A DNA stretch of 64,000 nt. It comes from Diploptera punctata (taxonomy: Eukaryota; Arthropoda; Insecta; Blattodea; Blaberidae). The notes under the pieces were generated by a model, which worked only from the letters and a program-made list of their open reading frames with translations, ran no database searches and was not told the DNA's origin. The stretch spans positions 558,001 through 622,000 of the forward strand of contig JASPKZ010001230.1 in assembly GCA_030220185.1 (NCBI GenBank). Direction: 5' to 3'. The translations under genes were made by a program, and so were the position numbers. Below are positions 11,596-22,020 of the stretch, one piece after another. Positions within the stretch are counted from its first letter, which is position 1; each line of letters begins with the position of its first letter.

Positions 11596-12012
11596 TGTGA
11601 AATAAAAAATAATCTTATGCACTGTATGATTCACATTATAGGCCTACTGTACTATTTTTTCACTACTCTATAAATGTCTTACATTTGAGCTTTGGTTTGT
11701 CGTTCATAGAAATCTGAATAACGAATTTAATTAATGTTTTATATGAAGGACTATGCGGAAGTAGCCTAGGCACGACCGCCTTGACAGTATTAAGGACTTC
11801 ATCTGGTAAGAAAAATCTTTTCATATTTCGGTTCCGAACAGCAAACAAATTTACATTTATTTATTACGTTTGCAATCCCAGTGGGCAACTTGCTTATCTC
11901 TAGTCCTTGGTTTAAAATCAGCCGGGTTATTCATGGTTTATGAGAAATGACACAGAGATAATATTGTTAATTAAGTTACTTATCATTAAGGCTAAGATTT
12001 GTATGTAATTAC

Positions 12013-12779
12013 TAGAGTCCGGATGTTAGGCACTTAAAAAGTTCAAAATAGGCAGACAAAAAGACACTAAAAATCATTAATATAGGCACTAAAAAATCAA
12101 AATAGGCTCTTATAAAAATGTACAACATAAAATTTTACAGCCTTACGTAAAGATTATAAACATATGCTATCAAGAGCATACGTAGATATCACAGATGATT
12201 TTTGAACTTGTTTTGCCTTTTTACAAAGAGCATACTTATGTTTTGCAGTGTGTACGTGCTGCGAAACTTGGCACTTCTTCTCGCAATTCACTGAAATTTT
12301 TCATACTTTGCAAAACAATGTGACTTAAGAATATTTCCGCACCAAATTCTTTCACGAAATTGGTCAGTTTGTCTTTTACTGTTTTACTCTTGTCCGTTCT
12401 TTAGGCATGGTGAAATAACTACTCTAAAGCTGGTCGCACAACTTTGTCTTTGAAGCACCTGTCTGTGTACAAGGACTACGGACTGAATTCAGTGTTATCA
12501 ACATCAAAAATAATATTTCCAGTCAATTAATGGTTTCTATGCAATGATATGTATCATGACGTTTGTCCATTCAATCAATTTCATTGAAATACTAAGTTAA
12601 TTTGGAGAAAAAATGGCAAATAGGCATTTATAGGCATTGTAAGTTGAAATAGGGTTTTATAGGCAAAATTAACTTCACGGAAAACAACTCTTGGGTCGTC
12701 GGTATGAACTTATATGAAGTCACTTTTACAATATCTATAATAAATAACTGTAGGCATTTTCCCTAACATCCGGTCTCTA
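12013..12779. mobile_element. Non-autonomous hAT element
   Basis: Terminal inverted repeats TAGAGTCCGGATGTTAGG (left) and its complement (right, one mismatch) are flanked by a perfect 8-bp duplication GTAATTAC (12005-12012 and 12780-12787). An 8-bp duplication and YARNG-type ends are diagnostic of the hAT superfamily. No transposase frame is open. A second copy with a different 8-bp duplication lies at 44031-44747, confirming mobility of the unit. Confidence 0.88.
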
Positions 12780-12789
12780 GTAATTACAT

Positions 12790-13490
12790 ATTCTTTCCCT
12801 TTGCTTATACATGGGTAAAATTGATAAATGTCCACGAATTAGAAACTTTTACTACTATCATATGTGAAAATATATCATTACGTTATCATGTTTAAATAGT
12901 TTGTATTAATAGAGTGAGAGAAACCCTTGGACTTGATGTTAAAGTATTTATACTGGAAGAGTTCCATTGAATGTGAATACTGGGTTCTGTTCGTCATGTT
13001 ATGCACCATGTATAAATAGGTTATTTTATAACACATGCCATACACATGGTTTCAGATTTACATAATTTTTGGGAAGGATTTTAGGTCTTTACCTTAAAAT
13101 CCTGAAATTCTATTTATCCCGACCGATTTGAAACCGAGGACCATGGGTTTCTGTAGCCTACTATCGTGCAAAATATATATATTAAGTATTATGCGCAAGT
13201 AACCTAGTCCTTAAATCTTAAGGACGTCATCCGGTAAAAAAAATTAATTAAGGATCAATAATGGATTTTTTGAACATAAATCAATTCATAGTAAGTATAC
13301 ATGGCAACTTACAAGCAGTAATTCACATTCCATAATTGACTATATAAAAAGTAAACAAGTAGGATTATTTAATATGATGGATGTTAAAGTATTTCTTTCA
13401 GTTGAATATGGATCAGACCACTACCTGGTGAAAGGAATGGTATATTTTACTTGGACAGATTTTAAAATCAAGAAAGGAGAAAATTCGGTA
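12790..13490. other. No feature recognised
   Basis: AT-rich intron sequence without a supported feature. Confidence 0.5.
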
Positions 13491-13499
13491 CCAGAAAAT

Positions 13500-13735
13500 T
13501 AGAGAAATAATGAATGTAAAACATAATATTATAGAAATAACAGAAGAACGAAGATTGAAATGGTATTGGCATCTGAAGAGGATGAAGAATAATAGAATCC
13601 CAATAATGATGCTGGATTGGAATGCTGAAGGCAGGAGGAGGAGGGGGAAACCCAGAGAACAGTGGATCAGCAGAGACCTCAAAGAAGATGCTGAGGATAG
13701 AAATCTATGGCGGAGCAAAATACATTTGGGCTGAA
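13500..13735 (+). pseudogene. LINE RT C-terminal fragment
   Basis: A 74-codon frame reads RRLKWYWHLKRMKNNRIPI.. then GRRRRGKPREQWISRDLKED, the arginine-rich 'GRRRRGRPRxRWxDxVxxD' ending of LINE proteins. It differs from the 18544 element, so another LINE family is represented. No RT core is present. Confidence 0.7.
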
Positions 13736-14373
13736 AGTTGTAATGTAGAGAAAATCCTTAATAAAAAAAAAATGAACATTTCATTTAATGCTAGTCTATG
13801 GCCAGATGATAGTCAAATGAATGACAATAACAAATATTATAATATTTTATTGAGAAACCCCGTCAACGGCATCTTGAGATTTAGAAAAAAGATTCAGAAA
13901 AAATAACTTAAATTCAATATATTCATTATTATGATGATGGTGAAAAAGATTTCTGAGAAAATCCCTAGGAAGGTCTAGGAGTAGATGGGAGGATGGAATT
14001 CCGATGGAACTTGGAACTGGATAACTAAATGTCACAGGATTCAATTGACAGATAATAGTGAATGCGGGTTCCAGCAGCCATAATTATACCATTAAAATAG
14101 ATACACATATCTTACAATACCATTTGATCCCCATGTGAGGCAAGAAGAGTTACTTAACCAAGTTAATATAGTTATGTTTATTTGCCAGCTGATGTCAGCG
14201 AGTCACAAATGGTTACTTCATCGACTTGAAGAGACACCTAATAAGCAACTAAGGTAGGCCCTATTACTTGAGTGGAAAACGCTATTAAAGTTTGCTCAGA
14301 GACTCAAATTTAGGCTTGAAGTTATTTTACGAGCCCGAAAATCTTCATACTCGGTACCCACGGCAAGTCTAAA

Positions 14374-14673
14374 ATACATAGTTACCATCACCAACACATT
14401 TTTTTTTAATTTAAATGAACAAATTTAAAATTCAAATTTATGATTAAACATATTTTAACAAGGAATCATATGTTTCACAGCATTCATTTAGGCCTAAATA
14501 TTTTTGTTTATTTAATCATTTATTTTCTTATTTTATATTAGATAAACAAAAAGATTTAAATGGATGGTGTTAGACACATGATTCCTTGTTAAAATATTTT
14601 TAATCTTAAATATTATTTTCAATTTGTTCATTTAAATTTTTAAAAAATGGTTTTGGTGATGGTAACTATGTAT
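14374..14673. repeat. Long imperfect inverted repeat
   Basis: Arms of about 100 bp begin ATACATAGTTACCATCACC and end GGTGATGGTAACTATGTAT, with further matching segments (AATTTAAATGAAC/GTTCATTTAAATT, TAACAAGGAATCAT/ATGATTCCTTGTTA) around an AT-rich centre. It is directly followed at 14688-14718 by a GATCTC..GAGAG hairpin ending GTGAAACG, the layout of the palindromic Penelope-like units further right. Confidence 0.7.
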
Positions 14674-15080
14674 TATAAACAACCATGTCTTGAAAATGAT
14701 CTCACACAAGGAGAGTGAAACGTTGACTTAGTAAATTTAATTTTTGACAGAGATAACGATTGGTTCTTGTTGTAATTGTTATTATTAACTTCTCTCAGTG
14801 AAAATATTTAACAAACGTATTAAATATAACATCTAAAAGTTTAAAAATGTTATAATTTAGAGAAAAATTATCAGTGGGACTATTAACTAAATGTTTGATG
14901 AGATAATAATATTGCTTTAGTATATGCCTACACGGCACTTATTAATTAAGTGAAACTTTTATGTAGGCTAACTATTAAGTAATCTTCTTCTGTTTATTTG
15001 TTTTAACTTTATAATTGGAACCTGAGACGTTTATTTTTAAGTGAATATTTGTATATTTTTACTTATTTGAGTAATTTCAT

Positions 15081-15141
15081 ATTTAATATTTAATTTTAGG
15101 AAGTGATATTTTGAGGTTATTTTAATTAAATTATTTTCATA
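15081..15141 (+). repeat. Fragment of the Penelope-like palindromic unit
   Basis: TAATTTTAGGAAGTGATATT and TTGAGGTTATTTTAATTA match the outer arm of the unit at 48472-48530 with few differences. It is a short dispersed piece without the ribozyme-like part. Confidence 0.6.
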
Positions 15142-15777
15142 TTTCTTAAGAATATTGAAGATACCTGAGAAACCATTAATTCAGTTACTGAATTTATGCA
15201 TTTTGTAGCAAAAATGTACTTACTAGCCACTGTAGCTAAATAAAATGTGTTAAATTTACCTTTTTATTTCAAGCACAAGAGATAATTAGTGTTGTTCTTA
15301 GAAAATGTTTATTGTAATAGAGTATGATATCATGTAACAGTTAGTAATATAGAATAAAAGTTCCAGGAATGAAAAAATCCAATAAAATAAAAGAGAGCAT
15401 GTTACCGTAGGGGGTAAACAGTAAAGGGAGGCTCTACATTGAGTAGCATTCTCATCAATACCGCAACGTCATCCATATACACTGAAGTATAAACTTCAAA
15501 TTTCGCTTAGTCATTTTTATAGACCGCTTTTAATAATACCGACCAAACCAATCTTGTGAAAAGCTGTGTGAAATAAATGAGCTGCGGGATACGTCATGCA
15601 TTTATGGCCTGCATATTATCACCGTACAGCTATCCATTTTCCACTAAAATAAAAACTCCTGCTCGGCTCTTCTTTACCAAACAGCTTTCTCTGTTAATTT
15701 TACATTTAATCATAAGCAACCAAAAACATATAATTTTAAATAAAATTAATATACAGGGCTATTCAGAAAGAGTCCAC

Positions 15778-16088
15778 CGCTGTGGTCTCGAGGTAGCGTG
15801 CTGCCTTGTCACGCAACGGGCTCGGGTTCGATCCCCGGTCGGGACAGTTTTTCTGGGTGAGGTTTTTATCGGGGTTTTTCCTCACCTGTAAGACAAATGT
15901 CAGGAAAACTTTAAGACCCAAACGGTCCCCGAAATCATATGGCCATCATCATCATCCTTCACCGGTGTGGAAAACAACGGGAAGCTACCACACCTACAAT
16001 TCCCTAGTAAAGCTACAAGCATAGCATGAAAATGCTATGATTGCAGTGAAGGACCTGCCTTCAGGCAGAATTACTATGGATGGATGGA
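15778..16088 (+). repeat. Family A SINE in the left inverted repeat
   Basis: Complete SINE with A-box-like GAGGTAGCGTGCTGCC, B box GGTTCGATCCC, body and ATGGATGGAT end. It is flanked by the repeated host motif ATTCAGAAAGA. Confidence 0.85.
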
Positions 16089-16207
16089 TTCAGAAAGAAG
16101 GAACAGACTTCAAACATTTATATCTTCCAAATTACAAGATATAGAAACACAATTCCAACGTTTCTGGAAAAAACAAACTTTGAAGTTCCGATCACAGCCG
16201 CATTTGT

Positions 16208-16503
16208 CTAACCACGTCCGAAGTTGCCTGAATAACACCATTCCAGGACGTTGGATTGCAAGAGGAGGAGCAGAAGATCGATTTCATCGCCGGTGGCCTC
16301 CCAGGTCACCAGACCTAACGACGTGTGATTTTTATCTGTGGGGTAACGTTATGCCTGACACTCTTGAAAATCTGCGACATCGAATTGTTGAAGCTATGAA
16401 TTCGATAACCAGAGACCAGCTGAATCGTTTGCGGCAAGGAATGAGCCACCGTTTTGATATATGTCGTGTAACACATGGTGCTCATATTGAATGCATAAAA
16501 TAG
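16208..16503 (+). pseudogene. Mariner-type transposase, C-terminal part
   Basis: The frame reads NNTIPGRWIARGGAEDRF.. WPPRSPDLTTCDFYLWG.. to a stop at 16501-16503. It contains the C-terminal catalytic region (SPDLTxxDFYLWG) of the same transposase group as the element at 58164-59488 and the family's LRHRIVEAMNSI ending. The N-terminal DNA-binding part and first catalytic aspartates are missing, so it is inactive. Confidence 0.75.
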
Positions 16504-16613
16504 TGAAATTTAAACTTTTCTCTTTCCAGGAACGTTGGAAATGTGTTTCTATTGTTTTTTTTTTTTTTGTAATTTCGAAGAAATAAATGTTTGAAGTCTG
16601 TTCATTCTTTCTG

Positions 16614-16955
16614 AATCCATCCATAGTAATTCTGCCCGAAGGCAGGTCCTTCACTACAATCATAGTATTTTCATGCTATGCTTGCAGCTTTACTAGGGAA
16701 TTATAGGTGTGGTAGCTTCCCGTTGCTTTCCACACCGGTGACGGATGATGATGATGATAAGGATGATGATGATGATGATGATGGCCATATGATTTCGGGG
16801 ACCGTTTGGGCCTTAAAGTTTTCCTGACATTTGTCTTACAGGTGAGAAAAAAATCCGATATAAACCTCACCCAGAAAAACTGCCCCGACCGGGGATCGAA
16901 GCCGGACCCGCTGCGTGACAAGGCAGCACGCTACCTCGAGACCACAGCGGTGGAC
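16614..16955 (-). repeat. Family A SINE in the right inverted repeat (mirror copy)
   Basis: Full SINE in the opposite orientation to the one at 15778, at the equivalent position in the other inverted repeat and with the same flanking host motif. Its CATCAT run is longer than in the left copy. Confidence 0.85.
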
Positions 16956-16984
16956 TTCTTTCTGAATAGCCTTATATAATGTTC

Positions 16985-17085
16985 GACAGGACATGTGGCA
17001 CGAATAGGGAATGAAAGAGGTGCATGGTAGCTTCTTGTAGGAATACCAGAGAGAAAACCTAAAGTTGGTAGACAAAGAATGGCTA
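16985..17085 (+). repeat. RTE-like LINE fragment
   Basis: A ~100-bp internal fragment corresponding to GHVARMGNE..W.LLVGxPExKRPV of the 18544 ORF, with no 3' tail. It is old and truncated at both ends. Confidence 0.7.
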
Positions 17086-17099
17086 AGAGGTGATGTGAT

Positions 17100-17370
17100 A
17101 TAATTTTTCTTAAATAAATGTGATATATTTTTAGAACATTACCAATTAATTTTTAATTCAATTTTAATAGATTTTCTAAATGTAAAACTTTTTCACCCTT
17201 ACTCCAACGCAAACTTCGTGGTACCACTCACCTTTGTGTTGACATTGGATCCAGTACCCCTTTTCAAATGATTTTGGGTCAGAATAAATCAAATAAAGAA
17301 CTGATGTGTATCTTCATCCATTCATTCACTATTGATTGACATCACTATCGTCGTTATTTCCAAAATTGTA
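17100..17370. other. No feature recognised
   Basis: AT-rich intron sequence; nothing supported. Confidence 0.4.
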
Positions 17371-17381
17371 AACATCATCAC

Positions 17382-17613
17382 TAGGGCTAGGATATTTATG
17401 TAATAAAAGTTAAGATTGCAACTAGTATAATGAGAAGTTAGACCTATGATTATCTTTTGTTTTTGTTTAACACACAAACAGTTGAATAGTATAATAAGAG
17501 GTTAGACTTCTGACTGTCTTTTGTTTTGGTTTTACACACAAACAGTTCAATAATATATACTATCTGCATCTGCATTGTAATCTTATCATTTATTACATAA
17601 AATCCTAGCCCTA
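17382..17613. mobile_element. Small hAT-type MITE
   Basis: A 232-bp unit with ends TAGGGCTAGGAT and its complement, extended by imperfect matching to about 45 bp, flanked by a perfect 8-bp duplication ATCATCAC (17374-17381 and 17614-17621). The 8-bp duplication and short size define a hAT-like MITE. Internally a ~65-bp segment (AGTATAAT..TTAGAC..ACACACAAACAGTT) is tandemly duplicated. Confidence 0.85.
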
Positions 17614-17727
17614 ATCATCACCGTATCAAATTTTTGCTGTCTCCCCTCAATTTTGGATTGAATTGTTTTTCGTTCCGTATTTACTGCTAATTCCTGTTTA
17701 TATATATATATATGTATATATATATAT

Positions 17728-17985
17728 GAAAAGAAAAAAGAATGCTTGAGTCGGGATTTGAACTCGAGTCTCTAAAGTCTGTACCTCTAGCGCTCTAACC
17801 AACAGAGCTACCCAATAATTCCAAGACAAACATACAATTTTCTTATACATGTAGTATTCTCAATTCACACAAGAGGTAGCGAAAATTTCTTCCAACCGCC
17901 ATCTAGCGGCTAACATAACAGTTAAGCAAATTATTAAAGAGAATATTTACTTTATAGCAGTAACGCTTGTATATATATATAGATA
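17728..17985 (-). repeat. tRNA-derived SINE, copy 1 of tandem pair
   Basis: On the minus strand the head reads GGTAGCTCTGTTGGTTAGAG (A box) and GAGTTCAAATCCC (B box). It is followed by a body common with the adjacent copy and flanked by (TA)n. It is not a functional tRNA gene: the acceptor stem does not close and the sequence continues as a repeat body. Confidence 0.75.
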
Positions 17986-18031
17986 TTATACATATATTTT
18001 TGACATTTGGCAATGAAGGCAAATATGATAT

Positions 18032-18271
18032 GAAAAGAAAAAAGAATGCTTGAGTCGGGATTTGAACTCGAGTCTCTAAAGTCTGTACCTTTAGCGCTCT
18101 AACCAACTGAGCTACCCAAGAATTCCAAGACAAACATACAATTTTCTTATACATGTAGTATTCTCAATTCACACAAGAGGTAGCGTAAATTTCTTCCAAC
18201 TGCCATCTAGCGGCTAACATAACAGTTAAGCAAATTATTAAAGAGAATATTTACTGTATAGCAGTAACGCT

Positions 18272-18275
<4 letters not shown>
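18032..18275 (-). repeat. tRNA-derived SINE, copy 2 of tandem pair
   Basis: Near-identical to the copy at 17728, sharing A and B boxes and the AAAGAGAATATTTACT..AGCAGTAACGCTTGT segment. The direct spacing of about 300 bp suggests a tandem segmental duplication rather than two insertions. Confidence 0.75.

Positions 18276-18313
<38 letters not shown>
18271..18313. repeat. (TA)n microsatellite
   Basis: Pure TA repeat between the SINE pair and the following LINE. Confidence 0.95.
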
Positions 18314-18316
<3 letters not shown>

Positions 18317-18530
18317 CGACCTTTCTTTCTACTTCCGACTTCCCCAAAATATTTTCAGTCCACGCGGGAACCGTCTTCCTTACATTTTCCGATGTACAAC
18401 AACAAAACAGAAATCTAATAGTCCTAGTTCCTTTTAAGCTGCAGTCTGATTCGTCCGACTTTCGCCAATCCGAATCACCCGCGCGAACCAGAAAACACAT
18501 GTTGCTACCACTGATATAAAATATACTTAC

Positions 18531-20600
18531 TTACTCACTGGCACTATCGAACCCGTAGGTTCATGGCCGCACGGACATAAGCTCTCCATACATCCCTATC
18601 CTGAGTTAATGCTTTCCAATCATTCCCTGTATAATCTACTTCCCTCAAATCATAGTTAATGTTATTCTCCCACCTCGTTCTTGGTCTACCAACTGGGCGT
18701 TTTCCCTCTGGCTTTCCTACAAGAAGCTTCCATGCAAGTCTTTCATTCCCCATACGTGCAACATGTCCTGCCCATCGCAGTCTACGAGACTTAACTGTTC
18801 TTATTATATCTGGCTTCCTATAAAGACCATGTAGTTCATTGTTATGTAGTCTTCTCCATTCACCTGTCTGTTCATCTCTCTTTGGTCCAAAAATTTTCCT
18901 AAGTACTTTATTCTCAAATACTTGTAATCTCCTTTCCTCTCTTAAAGTAAGAGTCCATGTTTCGCACCCATATAATATAACTGGTAGAATAATAGTTTTA
19001 TATATTTTCAGTTTAACGTTTTTTGAAAGGAGTTGGGACATCAAGAGTCTCTGCAATGCATAATAGCATGCATTTCCAGAATTGAGCCTATGTTTAATTT
19101 CTTTGTGCATCTCATTCCTATTTGTGATTATTGTTCCTAGGTATTTGAATTCAGCCACTTCCTCAAAATTTCCCTCATTTGTCATTAGCTGTCCATTTCC
19201 ATTATATAATGAATTTCTACGTGTGACCATATATTTAGTTTTATTGATATTTACTTCCAGTCCTAATTTCTTAGTGTTACTCAATAGTGTGTGTGTGTGT
19301 GTGTTGTTCTTTAGTATCTCCTCGCTATCGGCCAACAATACTACATCATCAGCATAAACTAACAGCTTATTAATACCATTGAGTTGTAAGCCTTCCTCAT
19401 TCTCTAAAGACTTAATGGCATGCTCTAGTACAAAATTAAATAGTAGAGGAGATAGTGCATCTCCTTGCTTCAACCCATTCTGGATTTCAAAAGTATCCGA
19501 AAACTGTTTGCCTACACGCACCCTACTCTTTGTACCATTTAGACACATTCGTATAAGTCTAACTAACTTTTTAGGAATTCCGAACTCCAGCAGGATACTA
19601 TATAACTTCTCCCTCTTAATTGAATCATATGCTTTTTTGAAGTCTACATACAGTTGATGTACAGTACCATTATATTCCCATTTCTTTTCTAAAATCTGTC
19701 TTATACTAAAAATCTGATCTGTTGTAGACCTATTTCTTCTAAATGCACATTGATGATCTCCTACAATGTCATCAATATAGGGAGTAAGTCTGCTTACTAA
19801 TATATTTGTTAGAATTTTGTACGAAGTTGAAAGTAATGAGATGCCCCTGTAGTTGTTGCAATCAGTTTTATCTCCTTTCTTATAAATTGGTACGATAATT
19901 GATTCCTTCCATTCATCTGGAAGAGCTTCTTTTTCCCAAATCATACTAAGCAACCAGCGTACCTTGTCCATCAATTTTTCTCCTCCTGATTTTATCAGTT
20001 CTGCTGGGATCTCATCTGAACCTGATGCTTTATACATCTTCAATTTTTCAATCGCCATTTCAACCTCTAATGCACTTGGCTCTGCGACTAGCATTTCTGC
20101 TGTCTGTAAATTATCCTCCTCAATGTCCTGTTCTGTATGTACATTTAATAGCTGATTAAAGTAACTTTTCCATCTATTTAATATACTCCTGGAATCTGCA
20201 ATCATATCCCCATTTTCATTCCGAATTATGTTTGTTCTAGCCTGAAACCCTTTCTTCTCTATACTAATTCCCTGATATAATTCTCTAATGTTCCTATTTG
20301 TTGCATTCATTTCAAGATCATTAATCTTCTCTCTCAAATATTCCCTCTTTTTACTCTTTAGTAGCTTGGTGGTTTCCCGTCTAATACTACCCAATTACTC
20401 TAAATTTACCTCATTTGACTCATGTAACCATTTCATTTTTGCTAGCTTTCTTTTCTTTACAATGTCGGCACATTCCTCATCAAACCATTTCTTGTTTTGC
20501 CTCTTTTTTAAACAACCAATGCTTTCTGATGCTGACTATTTAATAGTATCTCTTATAGCCTACCATTCTTTATTTATATAAGTTTCTTCTTCGTTTATAT
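18531..20600 (-). mobile_element. 5'-truncated RTE-like LINE
   Basis: The best-preserved member of the commonest LINE in the window. The 3' tail (TTAC)n lies at 18531, and the 5' break lies near 20600 inside the linker before the RT domain, so the apurinic endonuclease is missing. Beyond the open frame, upstream coding can be read through a stop at 20395-20397 (KKRKLAKMKWLHESNEVN) and two more stops. Fragments of the same family occur at 4010, 5545, 7000, 11101, 16985, 20868, 28020 and 42262. Confidence 0.88.
18544..20394 (-). CDS. Reverse transcriptase, 616 codons, RTE-like LINE
   Basis: It synthesises cDNA at a nicked target during LINE retrotransposition. Motifs in order: KASGSDEIPAELIKSGGEKL (finger), IIVPIYKKGDKTDCNNYRGI (RT motif 1-2), LYVDFKKAYDSI (first catalytic Asp), GLKQGDALSPLLFNFVLEHA, LLVYADDVVLLAD (the YADD pair), VAEFKYLGTII, and the ILPVILYGCETW plus GHVARMGNERLAWKLLVGKP C-terminal region. 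The frame is uninterrupted from 20394 to the stop at 18544. A short (GT)n run encodes an odd THTHT insert near the YADD box, perhaps microsatellite growth. Without endonuclease and ORF 5' part this copy is not autonomous. Confidence 0.88.
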   Translation of the reverse strand: MGSIRRETTKLLKSKKREYLREKINDLEMNATNRNIRELYQGISIEKKGFQARTNIIRNENGDMIADSRSILNRWKSYFNQLLNVHTEQDIEEDNLQTAEMLVAEPSALEVEMAIEKLKMYKASGSDEIPAELIKSGGEKLMDKVRWLLSMIWEKEALPDEWKESIIVPIYKKGDKTDCNNYRGISLLSTSYKILTNILVSRLTPYIDDIVGDHQCAFRRNRSTTDQIFSIRQILEKKWEYNGTVHQLYVDFKKAYDSIKREKLYSILLEFGIPKKLVRLIRMCLNGTKSRVRVGKQFSDTFEIQNGLKQGDALSPLLFNFVLEHAIKSLENEEGLQLNGINKLLVYADDVVLLADSEEILKNNTHTHTLLSNTKKLGLEVNINKTKYMVTRRNSLYNGNGQLMTNEGNFEEVAEFKYLGTIITNRNEMHKEIKHRLNSGNACYYALQRLLMSQLLSKNVKLKIYKTIILPVILYGCETWTLTLREERRLQVFENKVLRKIFGPKRDEQTGEWRRLHNNELHGLYRKPDIIRTVKSRRLRWAGHVARMGNERLAWKLLVGKPEGKRPVGRPRTRWENNINYDLREVDYTGNDWKALTQDRDVWRAYVRAAMNLRVR

Positions 20601-20867
20601 AGTTACAGAAATAAACAACAGAGGTCATATATTTCTCAGAGTATGCAGTTATTAAAATATATATATTCAACAGGCATAGAATAAAAAATTCAATACAATT
20701 CATATAAGAAATGCATAAAAATCTATACATATCTGTACCTTTACCTCCTGTTATATACTGATTCTGGACACAAATTCAACATTGATTCAATAAAATTCAC
20801 TCTAGTGTACTGCAATTACACTTCTGTTTTCAACCAGGTGGCAATAGTACTTCATTCCTTACTCACT

Positions 20868-21615
20868 GGCACTATCCAACCCGTAGGTTCGTGGCCGCGC
20901 GGACATAAGCTCTCCATACATCCCTACCCTGAGATAATGTTTTCCAATCATTCCCTGTATAATCTACATCCCTCAAATCATAGTTAATGTTATTCTCCCA
21001 CCTCATTCTTGGTCTACCAACTGGGCGTTATGCTTCTGATTATCCTATAAGAAGCTTCCATGCACGCCTTTCATTTCCTATAGTGCCACATGTCCTCCCC
21101 ATCGCAGTCTAACGAGAACGTAACTGTTCTTATTATATCTACCTTCCTATAAATAAGAAGACCGTAGTTCATTTTAACTAGTCGTGTGTCCTCCCTTCAC
21201 CTGTCTGGTCCATCTCTTCTTTGGTCCAAAAATTTTCCTAGGTAGGCCTACGTTTATGCTCAAAATACTCGTAATCCTCCCTTTGCTTTTCCTTAAAGTA
21301 AGAGTCCAGGTTTCGCATCCATATAATATAGACTGGTAGAATACTAGTTTTTATACATTTTTCAGTGTTTACGGTTTTTTTTTGAAAGGAGTTGGAACAT
21401 CAAAAGTCCTCCGTAATATCCATAATAGCAATTTCTTTGCGCATCTCATTCCTATTAGTGATTAATGATTGTTCCTAGGTATTTGAAACGGGCGGCCACT
21501 TCCTCAAAATTTTCGTAATTTATCAGTTGTCCATTTCCATTATAACCTATAATGTATTTCTACGTGTTGATTTACTTCCAGTTCTAGTTTCTTAGCGTTA
21601 CTCAATAGGTGGCAA
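20868..21615 (-). repeat. RTE-like LINE fragment, mutated
   Basis: The 3' ~750 bp of the same LINE with many indels, lying just 5' of the copy above. A GGCCTA insertion (21243-21250) stands where the intact ORF has only TA. Confidence 0.8.
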
Positions 21616-21619
21616 TAGT

Positions 21620-22020
21620 AGCAATAAGTTATTTCTGCTTTACCTACGACGTGATTTTCAATAAGTAATCCAATTCGTCCTCCAATCCTATTCGCCCGCA
21701 GTTACCTTATATTAGAAAAAAACTGTAAATTAATGATTTTAAACATTGTGTAAAACCTAAATTTAGATGATACAACTGATTAACTATTACGCCTATTAGT
21801 TTAACAATCCCAATTAAATTCTGAAGCCATTCCATACCTCTAACTCTATTGCTTATGGAACCGTGTATTCAAGGTAATATTTATCAAGATCCTCTACTGA
21901 TCTTTATCCTCAGTAAATTGAATGATTTTACAACTCCGATATCCAGTTCCCTAGGATCCATCTGAATATTAACCTCCCGCGTAAGCCTAAGCCTTCCAAT
22001 TGGTCTTCAAACCAAGAGTT
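21620..22020. other. No feature recognised
   Basis: Intron sequence without supported features. Confidence 0.4.

Larger units (their letters stand above)
15754..16973. mobile_element. Mariner-type element with a SINE in both inverted repeats
   Basis: The outer ends CAGGGCTATTCAGAAAG and (mutated) its complement face each other and are flanked by TA. Inside each end, after ~16 bp, lies a family A SINE in mirror orientation (plus at 15778, minus at 16614). Inside the SINEs the inverted repeats resume with GGATTCAGAAAGAAGGAACA. The duplicated ATTCAGAAAGA on both sides of each SINE is the SINE target duplication. An undisturbed relative lacking SINEs is at 28934-29509. The interior retains part of a transposase. 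Confidence 0.75.

Noticed and set aside
17750..18125. tRNA genes on the minus strand
   Set aside because: A and B boxes are clear but no acceptor stem closes, and identical downstream bodies show these are tRNA-derived SINE heads. The same reasoning applies to 45370, 45660, 47180, 47990 and 50150.
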